Numbered from the stretch's first letter, positions 46,490 to 58,200 are shown. The stretch is DNA of 64,000 bases from Mansonella perstans (GCA_037074765.1 JBAMDO010000164.1:62001-126000); one strand, 5' to 3'. Program-made: numbers and translations. The notes: generated from the letters alone by a model not told the origin.

Positions 46490-47215
46490 GTGGTTCCAAG
46501 TTCCAGGTTCCAGGTTCCAAGTTCCAGGTTCCACAAGTTCCAGATTCCAGATTCCAGAAAACCTGTTGTGTGCCAGACTATGTGGCAACTGTGACACACA
46601 GGCTGTCTCGATTCTCCGATTCTCTGTCGCTTACGCCTCCCTGTCACCCTCCCTCTTTTTCCACTTTTCTACTCTTCTACTCCCACGCATTTGTCACAAA
46701 CCCCTTTAATCTCTCCACCATTATCGTAATTCCAGTCAATTATACCTCTGCTATGATTCCAAGTTCCAGGTTCCTGGAAGCCTGTTGTGTGACATACTGT
46801 TTCAATTCCATGTCGCTCTTTCCCTGTCACCCTCCCTCTTTCTGCACTTCTACTCCCACGCACTTGTCAACCCCCTGTCAATCCCTTCGATCTCTCCACA
46901 ATTATCATAATTCCAACGTAATTACCTGTGCTATGATGATGATAATGTAGGGATGATGAGTCATCATTTATTCATTCAAACTCTCACTTCAATTTCAATT
47001 TAAACTTCATTTAATTCAATCCATCCACCCACACATGCTTTTCACCTCTCTCCCTATCTTTTTACTCCCACGCACTTCTCACAATTCTTTTGATCTCTCC
47101 ACAATTATCGTAATTACCGTGCTATAATGATGACAATATAGAGATTATGAGTCATTTCATTCATTCAAACTCTCAATTCGATTTCTATTTAAACTTCATT
47201 GAATTCCACCCACCT
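46490..47215. repeat. Nested array: 12-bp TTCCAAGTTCCAGG run, then three about 190-300 bp units
   Basis: 46492-46555 is a GTTCCAGGTTCCA run. Downstream, units near 46610, 46800 and 47040 share CCTGTCACCCTCCCTCTTT, TCTACTCCCACGCA, GATCTCTCCACAATTATC and TAATTCC, with ATGATGA..AATTTAAACTTCATT in two of them. A 168-codon open frame at 46444-46950 runs entirely through this array. It has no recognisable domain, and its openness follows from the pyrimidine-rich repeats. Confidence 0.75.
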
Positions 47216-47429
47216 ACGCAATTCACTGTCAACCAATATTTGATTGATCTATTTGTGTGCTATTTGCTGAATGGATTGTACAAATTACTGTAATTATTGT
47301 AATTGTGGTGATGCAGCAGTCGGTCATTTAATCGTAATCCATTCTTGTTTCACTTTTTTTTTGAACCAATTTTTCATAATATTAGATCAAATCTAAAAGG
47401 TGAGCTGAACCCAGAAACCCAATGAGGAG

Positions 47430-47720
47430 TGATAGATAATCACTATTCTGTGCTCTTTTCTTGGTTAAATATAGAAAATAATCACTATTTTCTTCGTTAT
47501 CACCAGTTTTCCATAATATTAGGTTGGGAAAATAATCACTATCATAATATTAGATATGGAAAACAATTGCTGTCTTCGTTATCATCAATTTTTCATGATA
47601 TTAGTAATAATCATCCTTAACTAACTAATCATTAGCAATAATAAGTAATAATGATAAGTAAGTAATGATAAGTAATAGTAATAATAAGTAATAATCATCC
47701 TTTTACTAACTAATCATTAA
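47430..47720. repeat. AATAATCACTATT and AATGATAAGTAAT short-unit arrays
   Basis: About four units of ATAATCACTAT(C/T) with TTCTTCGTTATCA and CATAATATTAG at 47430-47600, then GTAATAATGATAAGTAAGTAA units to 47700. Confidence 0.75.
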
Positions 47721-48140
47721 CTGTATTCTCTAGAATTCTTTAGAGAATTCTTTTTGATAATTCAAAAAAGATATAAGATCTGAAAAATGACCTATAATTC
47801 AATGAATGAATCAAAGAACTTAGAACCAATGAACTTAGCCAACTGTTTTGAGTTTTTTAAGTTCATTGAACTGTTTTTTTTTAATTCTCTCAAATAATTT
47901 TTTGGAACTCACTCGAATAAGTGTCACCTGTCACACTTGTTGTCATATTCGTCGTCCTAGAATTCTTCAGAAAGCCTTTTCGGTCCAGTTCAAAAAAGAT
48001 CTGAAAAATGACTTATAATTCAATGAATCAAAGCCATGTTTTAGAGTTTTTGAGTTCATTGAACTGCTTTTTTTTTGATTTTCTTAAATTATTTTGAAAC
48101 TCATTCGAATAAGTGTCACCTGTCACATTCGTTGTCACAT
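47720..48140. repeat. Two-copy tandem duplication, about 230 bp unit
   Basis: Both units contain CTAGAATTCTT, CAAAAAAGAT, GATCTGAAAAATGAC(C/T)TATAA, TTCAATGAATCAAAG, GAGTTTTT, AAGTTCATTGAACTG, CACTCGAATAAGTGTCACC-type and GTCACATTCGT(T/C)GTC blocks. A hairpin (ATTCTCTA..TAGAGAAT) lies at about 47729-47752 in the first unit only. Confidence 0.85.
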
Positions 48141-48985
48141 TCCTATTACTTGTTACCTGTCCATCTACTTCTATTACCTTGAATACCACGATAACGGGCT
48201 TGACGATTTTCTGGCTAATTAATTTTTTGGCTAATTAATTTTTTCAAATAATCCTATGGTTGTTGGTGGACAATTGGACAATTGGACAATTTGTAGGTCA
48301 TCTAATGGTCATCATTAGCACCATCATTACAATTACAACCATTACAGTCATCATCATCATTATCGTTATCATTATTTCCTAATATCTCTATCCCAAATGA
48401 TTTTAATGACCATTGTCCATCCATCCTGTCATCCTTGTTGTTGTGTTCCTACACCACCAATCCTATTACTGCTAGCATATCTCCATCCTCCAATTCTAAA
48501 ATGATTTTAATGACCATTGCTGAAAATTTAAAAAAATTCACTTCACTTCTTCCCGAAACTTCACTTCTTCCGAAAAAAGAAACTTCTTGAAACAGAAACT
48601 TCCCGAAACTTCCCATACTTTAAGCATTAGATCATGAGGCATTTTGAAATGATTAAAAATCCCTGTCCTTGTTTATTAGCATTAAATGGATTAGCAGCAA
48701 TTAATTCTCTATGTATTTTGAAAAAAGTTTTAAAATTTCAATAAAATTCCCAAAAAGTTTTGGAAAGTTGTCAAAATGTACTTATGCACGCATGTACTTA
48801 TGTTTTTTTTTTTTTTAAATGTTTCTCTATTGCATGTTGAAAAAGTTTTAAAATTAAAATTTCCAACAAGTTTTGGAAAAATTGTCAAAATGCACCTATG
48901 TACGTTTGTTATACTTATGCAGATTTGCTTTTAATATTTTAATATTTCTGCACGTTAACTTAAGTTATTCGACTCAAGCGAATTT
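48141..48985. other. Non-coding stretch with further doublets
   Basis: Repeated GGACAATT(G/T), ATCATCATTA, GATTTTAATGACCATTG and GAAACTTC(C/T)CGAAACTT units, plus a two-copy AAAGTTTTAAAATT..CAAAATG(T/C)AC unit at about 48720-48910. No gene was seen. Confidence 0.5.
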
Positions 48986-48989
48986 CAAA

Positions 48990-49110
48990 TTTCAAAATGC
49001 TTCATGATCTAATGTTCAGATCATTTCATCAAATGCCTCATGACCTAACGTTTAGATCATTTCATCAAATGCCTCATGACCTAACGTTTAGATCATTTCA
49101 AAATGCCTAA
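48990..49110. repeat. Minisatellite, about 36 bp unit
   Basis: Three to four copies of AAATGCCTCATGACCTAACG followed by TTTAGATCATTTCATC; the middle two are identical by eye. Spacer-free, so not a CRISPR array. Confidence 0.9.
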
Positions 49111-49189
49111 TTCTAATGTTTTTAAAGTGCGGAAAATTTCCGGAAGTATCGGTCTTTCTATTTTGGGCATCTTTTTTTTCTTCGAAAGA

Positions 49190-49625
49190 ATTAAGAAATG
49201 AAGTTTCGTGAAGTTTCTGGAAGTGTCTGTCCAAAAACTGTTCACTGTTTGCAAAGAAAGGATCTGACTGTTCAGTGCAGATAGATTTGTGTGTTTCGAA
49301 TTTAAAATTTAAAAAAAAAATTTTTTTTAAATATTTAGAAAAAATAAGAGAATTTAGCCAGTTTAAATCTTCTCACAGCTTTAAAGCTAACTTTCATAAT
49401 TTCTTCGGGAAGTTTCTTTTTTTTTTTGGAACAAGAACAAGTGAAGTTTCAGAAAGTTTCTGGCAGTATCTGTCTTTCAGGAAGTTTTTTCTTTTTTCCA
49501 TTTTCGGGAAGTTTTTTTTTCGAAAGAAGAAGCAAAGTTTCAGAAAATTTCTGGAAACATCTATCTTAGAAGTGAAAGTTTCGGGAAGTTTCTGGAACTT
49601 CCAATTTTTAAGTGATGTGTGAATA
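49190..49625. repeat. Degenerate GAAGTTTC(G/T)GGAAGTTTCTGG array
   Basis: Many GAAGTTTC, GGAAGT(T/A)TCTG and TTTCAGAAAG units. A 115-codon frame at 49275-49622 is a by-product of the repeat and is Phe/Lys-rich. Confidence 0.75.
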
Positions 49626-50119
49626 AAAATTTAAATTTAAATTTCAAAAAGTTAAATTTTAGTTTTTAGAAAAGAATTCCACCGAATTGCTCTTTATAGT
49701 TTTGCTGCTGCTGTTTTCTGTCTCGAGAAATTTCTGGAACTTCGCCATTTTAAAGTGATGTGTGAACATAAATTTAAATTCTGTTATTTAAATTTCAAAA
49801 GTTTTAATTTTAGTTTTCAAAAAATGAAATATCTATGAAAAAAAGAATGAATTCCATTGAATTGCTTTATAGTTTTGCTGCTGAATTGCAAAGAAAACAA
49901 TTAGTGACCATTATGGCTATTAAGTGGCCACTAATTGTCGTTGTGTAGAAGTTGGAGAGAAGGGGCTATTTAGCGGTATGTCCACTTGATGTGGTCGATA
50001 CTTCAAAAAGGAGTAAAAAGGAGTAGTGGGGACAGATAATGACCCTTCTTGTTCACTGAGCAAGTAAAAAAGTAATTAACAAAAAAAGTAATTAACCGTC
50101 AGTAATAATTTCGTTTTTT

Positions 50120-50990
50120 GAAGGACACCTGATCACATGATTACCCATTTACCTGAGATTACTACCTACCCACAAATTATCCTTGATGTAAGCGACACAG
50201 GTGGACAGGTGGACATTGATGTGGACATTGTTGTAGCCACCAAGTATGTTATAGTATTTCTTTAAAGTCGTTAATTAACTTATTAATAGCGCAAAATTTC
50301 TCCAAACACTTAATTCTTTTTACCTGAGGTTATTATGATCACATGATTACCCATTTACCTGAGATTACTGCCTGCCCACAAATTACCCTTGATGTAAGCG
50401 ACATAGGTGGGCAGGTGGACATTGATGTGAACACTGTCATGGCCACTGTAGTAACCAAGTATAGTTATAATATTTCTTTAAAATCGTTAATTAACTTATT
50501 AATAGCATAGCAAATTTTTCCAAACGTAACTTTTCTTATCTGAGATTACTACCGCCCACAAATTACCCTTGATGCATGCGACACAGGTGAACATTGGACA
50601 TCTTTGTAGCCATTGTAGTAGCCATTGCCAACCAAGTATGGTTAAATTATTCCAGTTAAAATTATTAATTAACATATTGATAGCGTAAATTTCTCGAACA
50701 TAATGTCTTTTATTGCAAACTTTTAACCGCCAGAACTTATTTTTTAAATTTCATTTTTTAAAATGGAATTTTGTTTTTTAAAATTAAAATTTTCACTTAA
50801 TTATCATATTTTAATTGCACCTATGGATTTATTTGCAAACTTTCAACCGCCTAAATTTCGTTTTTTAAATTTTAAGCGACTCAAATGGACATTGATGTGG
50901 ACATTGTTGTAGCCATTGATGTTATATTATTTCAATTAAAGTCGTTAATTAACTTATTAATAGCGTAGTAAATTTCTCCAAGCGTAATAA
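50120..50990. repeat. Four-copy tandem array, about 200 bp unit
   Basis: Units share ACATGATTACCCATTTACCT, GAGATTACT(A/G)CC, CCCACAAATTA(T/C)CCTTGATG, GCGACA(C/T)AGG, GTGGACATTG, GTAGCCA, ACCAAGTATG, AAAGTCGTTAATTAACTTAT and TAATAGCG. The last unit (about 50880-50990) is truncated. Confidence 0.88.
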
Positions 50991-51149
50991 ATTGCCTTTT
51001 ATCTTTTATTTGCAAATTTTTAACCTTTAACCGCCAAAATTTCAATTTTTAAAATATATATATATATTTTTTTTAAGAAAATTTCCACTTAATTTTTTTT
51101 TAAATTGAAATTTTCACTTAATTATCAGTATTTTACTTGCACTGCACCT

Positions 51150-51205
51150 ATATTTCGTGATGTTTCCATGATTTCGTGATATTTCCATGACTTCGTGATA
51201 CTACA
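51150..51205. repeat. ATTTCGTGATATTTCCATG units, about 18-19 bp
   Basis: Three copies head to tail. Confidence 0.85.
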
Positions 51206-51587
51206 TGAATAGCCAGCTTAGTCCACCGCTCATGCAATACTTCCTTACTTTGTGCTACACGAGTACAGTCTAATCTCACATGTTACACGTGAGATCTTTT
51301 ACATGAGACGTGTAAAGCCGTTAAGTAATAGAAGTGAGTCATATAATTTATGACTACCTCAACAAAACTTGTAATTCTTTTTTCGAAAGTTTGCAGGTAA
51401 AAATTAGAAAAATGAAAAGTCATATTTGACCTTCAACTTTTAACCTATCGAGAATTGTCAATGAAAAGTGGACGAGGAGTGGACAAAGGACAATTTTAGA
51501 TTCCAAAGACTTTTAGGAATAATCGCTCGCTTTCAATTTCAATCAGAAAGCATTCGGGAGAAATCGGGGAATTTCTTCTTTTATAGA

Positions 51588-51607
51588 AAGAGAGAGAGAG
51601 AGAGAGA
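51588..51607. repeat. GA microsatellite
   Basis: About ten AG units with one interruption. It makes a GlyArgGlu-type run in an overlapping 63-codon frame, which is not considered a gene. Confidence 0.9.
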
Positions 51608-51819
51608 AAGAGGGAGAGAAAATTGCCAAATTACTTTATTCAATTTCGCAAAAGAATGAATTTCAGTTCGAATTTCAAATTTCAAGCCACAAGGACGAAT
51701 TTTAGTTTCTTCTGCTGTGTCACAAATAAAACAATAAAATTATTTGATAAATAAATAGAAGAATGGCAAGAACTTCTAGTTGTTGAATTTGGATTTTTAA
51801 ATTGAATTTAAATTTTTTT

Positions 51820-52410
51820 TGAAGATAAGTTTGTAATTTTTTAAGTTGGATTTAACTTTAATTGATAATTATCTTTTCTTTTCAGGCTCAATCTAACCTT
51901 CATCCTCCTCTTCCTTACAGCAACATTTTGAATTTAAATTTTTCTTAAAGAGAAGTTGAATTTAAATTTAGTTGAGAATTATCTAAACAGTTTGTTTTCA
52001 AGCTCACGAAGCTAAACTTCGTCCTCATTTTACTCACACCAGCATTTTGAATTTAAAATTGACTTTGAATTTCCAAGTTGGATTTAAAATTTTTTGAAAA
52101 GAAGTTGAATTTAAGTTTAATTGAATTATTTTAGCAGTTTGCTTTTCAAGCTATGAAGCTAAACTTTATCCTCGTCCTCTTCCTTACACCAAAATTTTTT
52201 GACTAATATTGTTAAAGCATCAATTTGACAATTTTAAGAAAAGTAAGTTTTGGGATTCCATTTTTTGCGACTGTAAGCTTTAATTTGGTGACAGTGCTAC
52301 TGTAAACTTTAATTTGGTGTCAATATCACAGACAAGAGCTAAACTTCGTCCTCATCCTCTTCCTTACACCAACATTTTTTTGATTAATGTTTTTAAAGCA
52401 TCAATTAGAC
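51820..52410. repeat. Four-copy tandem array, about 120-160 bp unit
   Basis: Units contain TTTTCAAGCT, GAAGCTAAACTT(C/T)(G/A)TCCTC, TCTTCCTTACACCA(A/G)CATTTT, TTTAAATT and AGAAGTTGAATTTAA. The GCTAAACTTCGTCCTCATCC stretch is the best-conserved core. Confidence 0.82.
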
Positions 52411-52499
52411 AAATTCAAGATTTCAATTTTGGGATTTCATCTTTTGTGACACTGTAAACTTTAAGTTAGTGACAGTTCCTGGTGACAAAAATTCAAATA

Positions 52500-52740
52500 T
52501 CATTTGAAAATATTTTAATGCATGTAACATGCAACTGCAATAACTGCAAGATGCAAGATACGCAGTCGACTGAAAGTACTTCTGTTTAATAAGAGATGCA
52601 TGCATCGTGCAGTTGCAAAAATATTAGCAGTATTGAACTCATTTTATAATGCATACATCGTGCAGTTGCAGTTGCAGTTTGCATTTGCAGAAATGTTAAG
52701 CAGTATTGAATTCATTTTATAATAAAATAGCCTAGCTTAG
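52500..52740. repeat. Two- to three-copy array, about 80 bp unit
   Basis: CATCGTGCAGTTGCA, AATATTA(G/A)GCAGTATTGAA and TCATTTTATAAT recur, with GCAGTTGCAGTTGCAG subrepeats. Confidence 0.8.
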
Positions 52741-52744
52741 CAGC

Positions 52745-53030
52745 CAAGCAATGCCAGCAATAACATCATTAGCCTTGATTAATGAGGCTAAATTGTAGTC
52801 AGTGCTTAATTAGTAGCATATACCTAGGCTTAGTTGTGGGTTGGGCTTACCTGTTGGCTTGATTAATGAGCTAAATTGTAGTCAATGCTTAATTAGTCGT
52901 CGCATGCATACCTGTCCTGATTAATGAGGCTAAATTGTAGTCAATGCTTAATTAGTAGCATATATACCTGTCCTGATTAATGGGACTAAACTGTAATCAA
53001 TGCTTAATTAGGAGCATATATACCTGGGCT
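52745..53030. repeat. Four-copy tandem array, about 62 bp unit
   Basis: Units share CTTGATTAATGAGGCTAAAT, TGTAGTCAATGCTTAATTAG and GCATATATACCTG. Conservation is high. Confidence 0.92.
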
Positions 53031-53275
53031 TACCTGCGGACTTCATCATAACGGGAAAGGATGTATATGTCTGGACTGGGCTTCAACACCTGAAAACGAT
53101 ATATATACCTGGACTGGGCTTCAATACCTGGAAAGGATGTATATACCTGGAAAGAATGTATATATCTGGGCAGGGCTTCAATATCTGTGGGCTTCATATA
53201 CCTGGGGAAAGAATGTATATACCTAGACTGGGCTTCAATACCTGTAATCTTCATATACCTGGAAAGGAGACATTG
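53031..53275. repeat. Six-copy array of GTATATACCTGGA units
   Basis: Combines GGAAAGGATGTATATACCTG and GACTGGGCTTCAATACCTG in alternating order with a 25-48 bp period. Confidence 0.88.
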
Positions 53276-53479
53276 ATGGGATGAGAATTACATGTTCTTT
53301 GCCTTAATGGAAACAATATGGGTGACAATGGTGACATATATAGGTTGCTATGACATTAATACTTATCATCATCATAATCTAAATCTTAATAATTCATCTA
53401 TTCGTCTTTCTATGCAATTACATCTTACTGTCTTCTCTTCAATTTCATTTCTTTAAGTCAAATTCCAATTGTCAGCTGT

Positions 53480-53765
53480 CAACTGTCAACTGTTAAATGT
53501 CAACTACTGTCAACTGTCCTCTTCATTTGTCAACTCATTTCAACTGTCCTCTTCATTTCATTGGTCATTTCAACACTGTCCTCTTTATTTCCCTGGTCAT
53601 TTCAACTGTCCTCTTCATTTGTCAAGTCATTTCAACTGTCATTTCGACTGTCCTCTTCATTTCACAAGTTATTTCAATACTGTCCTCTCCATTTCTCTGG
53701 TTATTGCAATACTGTCCTCTTCATTTCTCTGGTCATTTCAATGCTGTTCTTTTCCTTTCATTTCA
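53480..53765. repeat. CATTTCAACTGTCCTCTT array, about 22-24 bp unit
   Basis: About a dozen degenerate copies with TGTCCTCTTCATTTC and TGGTCATTTCAA. Three overlapping open frames of 105-131 codons run through it because the unit lacks stops in all plus frames. They are not regarded as genes. Confidence 0.9.
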
Positions 53766-54084
53766 TTTGTCATTTCGCAAATCTTTCAAATCGCTTCAAT
53801 TTTTGGCACTGTGAAAGAAGTTCTTCAAAAATATTTGCAGTTGATAATTTCAATTTCCAACTGAAAAGATGCGCGACAGTTCTGCGATAATTCTGTGACA
53901 ATTTTAAAGTTTTTTTTAAAGTTAGAAATTTGATATCTTTTCAGAACTGAAATTCAACAACAAATGGATCAAAGTGCTGTCCATTAGAAGAAGAAAGAAA
54001 AAGTTCAAAGGTTAACCATCCCATCTAGTTCTAGGTTATTTATTCCGTCCAGGCTATTCCATCTTAGCTGTTCCGTTATCTGTC

Positions 54085-54250
54085 AACAATTACAGATGGA
54101 TCCATTATTTGTCACCAAATACAGAATCCTTATGTGTCAGCAATTACAATGGAATTTAATTGTCATGTCACCAATTGGCTGTCATCATCACCTTATCTGT
54201 CACCAGCTACAGAATACTTATCTGTCACCAATCACAGATGAAATCAGAAT
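54085..54250. repeat. TTATCTGTCACCAATTACAGA array
   Basis: Five degenerate copies of about 25-40 bp. Confidence 0.85.
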
Positions 54251-54499
54251 CTCAGAATGTTCGGTTTGTCGCAGCATCGTTCGATTTGTGCAACATCGCA
54301 ACAGCTATTACCCTTCACTATATGTTTGTTGTCTTTAGGCCAAGCTAGGCTTGAAACTGAAGCCTAGCATGAATCGACTTTGCTGGAAATAGTTTGATTC
54401 CACTTGAATTTCTTGAATCTTCAGCTATTCACACAATGGTATTTTACAGTGTTACTGTATACTGTATTCTGCCAGCACCTGAAAAAATCAAGCACCCAA

Positions 54500-54735
54500 C
54501 GGGATCTAATGGGGTATTTCGGGTATCATTGGGATATTTCGGGTGAGTAATTGTTTAAATTTAACTTTGACTGTTTGAAATTTTAAAAATATTTTTGAAT
54601 TTCTATCATTTGCAGTTGTTTGGGATATTTCAGTTTAAAAAATCTAACTCACCTGAAACATCATGTTGAGATATTTCTATCACTGGGATATTTCGGATTA
54701 AAGTAATTGTTTAAATTGAACTTTAACCTTTTAAA
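54500..54735. repeat. Two-copy tandem duplication with GGGATATTTCGG core
   Basis: GGGTATTTCGGG/GGGATATTTCGG, TAATTGTTTAAATT(T/G)AACTTT and TTTGAAATTTTAAA blocks are repeated. Confidence 0.78.
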
Positions 54736-54839
54736 ATTTTAAATCTTTATTTTTTTCAAACTTCCTTTCTGTATTCTTATCCATGAAAATTCAATTGCCA
54801 AGCAAATAAGCAAATAATTTTGGAAATGCTTGTGAAATG

Positions 54840-55110
54840 AAGCCTATCGAGAAGAAATTGGCCATATTTATTAAATGAGCCTAGTTTTGAAAAATTGGCC
54901 TTATTTATTAAATGAGCCCAATTTTTCTCAAATGTTATAGTATGCATTATATATATATATTCAGGTCTAATTGAGGTATTTTTCTGTTGCAAATTATAGG
55001 TTTGGCCTATTAGGGCTCATGGCCTAGGCGAGGCCTAGGACTCAAACGAAGGGAGCATTAGATTATAAGCTTGGGACTCAGGCCTAGGACTCAAAAAGAA
55101 GGGAACATTT
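54840..55110. repeat. Small adjoining doublets
   Basis: TTGGCCATATTTATTAAATG / TTGGCCTTATTTATTAAATG at about 54860-54920, and GGCCTAGGACTCAAA(C/A) at about 55029 and 55082. Confidence 0.75.
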
Positions 55111-55600
55111 GGACTGATTTCCTTTCTTTTTTTCATTTCGTACAACAAATTGGACTTGAAAATTGGACATTTAAATTTAAATGGTTGAATTTGGCCATTT
55201 AATTCATTGCTGTCATTTATGTCATTTCATCTCGCTATGCCAAATAGAGTACTTTCATTTATTCCAGAGTCTTCAGGAATTACTTGCTTTTGCTTTTATT
55301 TATTCCAGGATGATCTTCCAGAATATATGAACTTGATGAAATTTACTAAAGTTTTCCTGAAATTCTCATAGTTATATCCAGAACATCTTGGAGTTCTCAC
55401 AATTATAACAATTACAAATGCTTATTATAAGTTAATAAAAATAATCATGGGGTGATATTAATTACTGCAATTAACTGTAATTAACGAGATATAAAGACTT
55501 GAGAATGCGAATTCTGATTCAAATAGACTTGAGAATGTAAAGATTCTGATTTACTTGAAAAGATGGTAAGGGGTCCATTGAATCATATTATTATTTTTTT
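55111..55600. other. AT-rich non-coding stretch
   Basis: Only small doublets were seen, for example TTTATTTATTCCAG(A/G) near 55258 and 55297 and GACTTGAGAATG at 55497 and 55528. No gene was seen. Confidence 0.4.
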
Positions 55601-55604
55601 TTTA

Positions 55605-55855
55605 ATTAATATTTTAACTATTTTAATTATAACTATTTTATTATTTTAATTATTTTAATTATAATCATTTTACTATTTTAACTGTTTTAATTATAACTAT
55701 TTTACTATTTTAACTATTCTAATTATAACTATTTTGCTATTTTAACTATTTTAATTATAACTATTTTACTATTTTTGCTATTTTAATTACTACTATTTTA
55801 CTATTTCAACTATTTCGACTAATTATTTTAACTATTTTAATCACAACTGTTTTAA
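55605..55855. repeat. AT minisatellite, about 31 bp unit (TTTTACTATTTTAACTATTTTAATTATAAC)
   Basis: About seven units in near-perfect register. It is one of the most regular arrays in the window. Confidence 0.92.
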
Positions 55856-56359
55856 AGAGTAATTAAGAAATTGAAAGAAAATTAAATGTACCTTTGAAAA
55901 ATGAAAAATAGTGATTAGAAGCTAGAGAAATGCTTAGAGATGGAATAAATTTAAGAGAGAGCAGAGAGGGGAATACTTGGATATTATTTAAATTTCTCTT
56001 TAAAACATTTTTAATTATTTGGTGACAGATTGTTTGAATAATAGTTTGTTGTAAGCTATCAACTGATGATGTCAGCGATGTCAACGATGTCAACAATGTT
56101 AACGATGTCAACACAGCGCTATCAAAGTGCACGGATTCGATTGTCACCAGAATTGTCACATCATTTTAAATCGATTAAAAACGTTGACAACTTGTTGTCA
56201 CTATATGCGTCACTTCTGGATTTATAGCAGTTAATTATAGTTATAATTGGTATGTTTTAATTAGTGCAGCAATGACTTCTGGATTGCTAGCAATCGTCCG
56301 GTGTAGCTTTAATTAATAAGTTTTAATTAAATGCATCAATATTCTTCGTCAGATCAGAT

Positions 56360-56601
56360 TGAGATTCTGGGATGACTTCTACCATTGTTCACAAATGTTG
56401 AGATTCCGAAATCACTTCTACCATTGTTCAGATTCTGAAATGACTTCTACCATTGTTCACAAATGTTGAGATTCCGAAATCACTTCTACCATTGTTCAGA
56501 TTCTGAAATGACTTCTACCATTGTTCACAAATGTTGAGATTCCGAAATCACTTCTACTATTGTCCAGATTCTGAAATGACTTCTACCATTGGTCACAAAT
56601 G
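56360..56601. repeat. 68-bp dimeric minisatellite
   Basis: Units start at 56398, 56466 and 56534 with an exact 68-bp period. Each is made of two related halves, one with GATTCCGAAATCACTTCTAC and one with GATTCTGAAATGACTTCTAC. Adjacent units are nearly identical. Confidence 0.95.
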
Positions 56602-56739
56602 ACCATAGAAGAAGAGTTTTCCACTGTTCACTATTTGTCCGCCTTGGATAATACTATAAACCGAAGTAATTTAAAGGAAATTCTTTTTTGACAAAAATGA
56701 GTGATGCATGTCAAATAGGTTACGGTAGAGAAACCCTAT

Positions 56740-56995
56740 GGAATTTATAGGTAATTGGACAATTGTCACTGTCACTCTGTCACCTGTCACCTATCAGCTG
56801 TCATCTGTCACCACACTCCCAATTGCTACTGCTGATTTGACAATTACCGCAACTGCTACTGCTGCTATTGCTACCACTGCTAATTACTATTACTGCTGTT
56901 GTTACTACTATTGCTACTACTTACTACTACTGTGCTAATTAGCAGCAGATTGGATGAACTAATTGCTCTTTTAAAATTGCTATTACTACTATTAC
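56740..56995. repeat. CTGTCACC and GCTACTGCT/ACTACTATT short-unit arrays
   Basis: GTCACTGTCACTCTGTCACC words are followed by trinucleotide-like GCTACTGCTGCTATTGCTAC units. Thr/Ala-rich open frames result from the repeat. Confidence 0.85.
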
Positions 56996-57385
56996 ACTAC
57001 TATTTCATCATTACACTTCTTCTCTACCTCAACGTTTTCTATAATTTCCCGCAGAGTCTCTTATGAAATGCTGTCAATCTGTTCCATCAAGCGTGTTACC
57101 TGTTAAGAAAAAAGCAATTCTATTTCATCATTATGCTATCTTCTCTCCCTTCTGCATTTTCTATAATTTCCCGTAGACTCTCTTATGTCAGTCTAGTTGA
57201 ACGTGTACATCAATTACCTCTATTGCTATTACTACTACTACTATTACTTTACTATTTTATCATTATACCTCTTCTCTGCCTTCACTTTTCTATAATTTCT
57301 CGCATACTCTCTTATGAAATATTGTCAGTCTAGTTCAACCGTCCATCAAGCAGAAGTTAGTTACCTGTTAATAAAAGAGCAGTTA
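56995..57385. repeat. Three-copy tandem array, about 120-140 bp unit
   Basis: Units share ATTTCATCATTA(C/T), CTTCTCT(A/G)CCT, TTTTCTATAATTTC(C/T)CGCAG, CTCTTATGAAAT, TGTCA(A/G)TCT and TTACCTGTTAA. Confidence 0.88.
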
Positions 57386-58200
57386 TGTGATGCAGGTAAT
57401 CCGTTAATTAGAGTTAATGAATGACTGAATTACTGCAATACACATCCATCAAAATCACTGTCAGTGAGAAATTGAGGTCATTTGTATGCTAATGAGTGCT
57501 GATGGCAATTTGGGGACATTAATTCCAGATTTCTTAAGTGGACAACACAAATGGACAGTGTCCACTGATAATACTGCTGCGTAAGCTGCTAGAATAAGGT
57601 TCCGATTTCCGGTTCCGTCTCTCGGTGCTAGAATGAGAGCGGTGCGGTGTGTCGGAGCTCTCAAAGTAGATCCATCAATAAATGGTAGTTCATTTTACTG
57701 ATCAATCGATAAACGGTGGTTCATTTTACTTTTGAATTTGAATTCCTTTACTATATTAGTTGCCCACAAACTACCCATAAATTGCCCATCAAACCAAAAT
57801 GCTTCACAAACATTTTCAGTTGTTTAGTCAGCTGGCTGTACGTTGTTTGCATTATTTGCTACAATAATTAAATTTCTACCAAACATTGCTGTTGAATACA
57901 AAAACACAGTCCGCCTTTTATTGGATTGGATTGGATGATTCATTTAGCAAAAGTGAATTTTAAAACTAAATTTTAAAATTTCAAAACTACACAAATTTTA
58001 GAAATTTCATCTGCTGCCATCTACATCGATTGAAATGGCGGTGCTGATCAAAGGAGGCATTTTGTGTCTTTGTCATCGATGGACATTGCATTGACGATGA
58101 TAAGTGGTTAATAGATTTACTTAATAGATTAGCGATAGATAATGCTAGCAAGCATTTGGGTTAAACGAAATCATTTTATAGTATACAGAACAATGATTTC
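57386..58200. other. Non-coding stretch with a GC-richer, CpG-containing patch
   Basis: 57590-57660 is clearly GC-richer than its surroundings (TCCGGTTCCGTCTCTCGGTG, GCGGTGCGGTGTGTCGGAGC). A 67-codon minus-strand frame (57461-57664) crosses it, but its length is near chance. No splice signals or family match were seen. Confidence 0.4.

Noticed and set aside
46444..46950. 168-codon plus-strand open frame
   Set aside because: It runs through GTTCCAGGTTCC and CACCCTCCCTCTTT tandem units whose pyrimidine-rich sequence lacks stops. The translation repeats itself and shows no domain, start context or splice signal.
48990..49110. Possible CRISPR-like repeat of about 36 bp
   Set aside because: Units are directly adjacent with no unique spacers, in a eukaryotic-looking context.
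53469..53890. Three overlapping plus-strand frames of 105-131 codons
   Set aside because: The 22-24 bp unit is stop-free in all three plus frames. Simultaneous openness in every frame is a repeat signature, not a gene.
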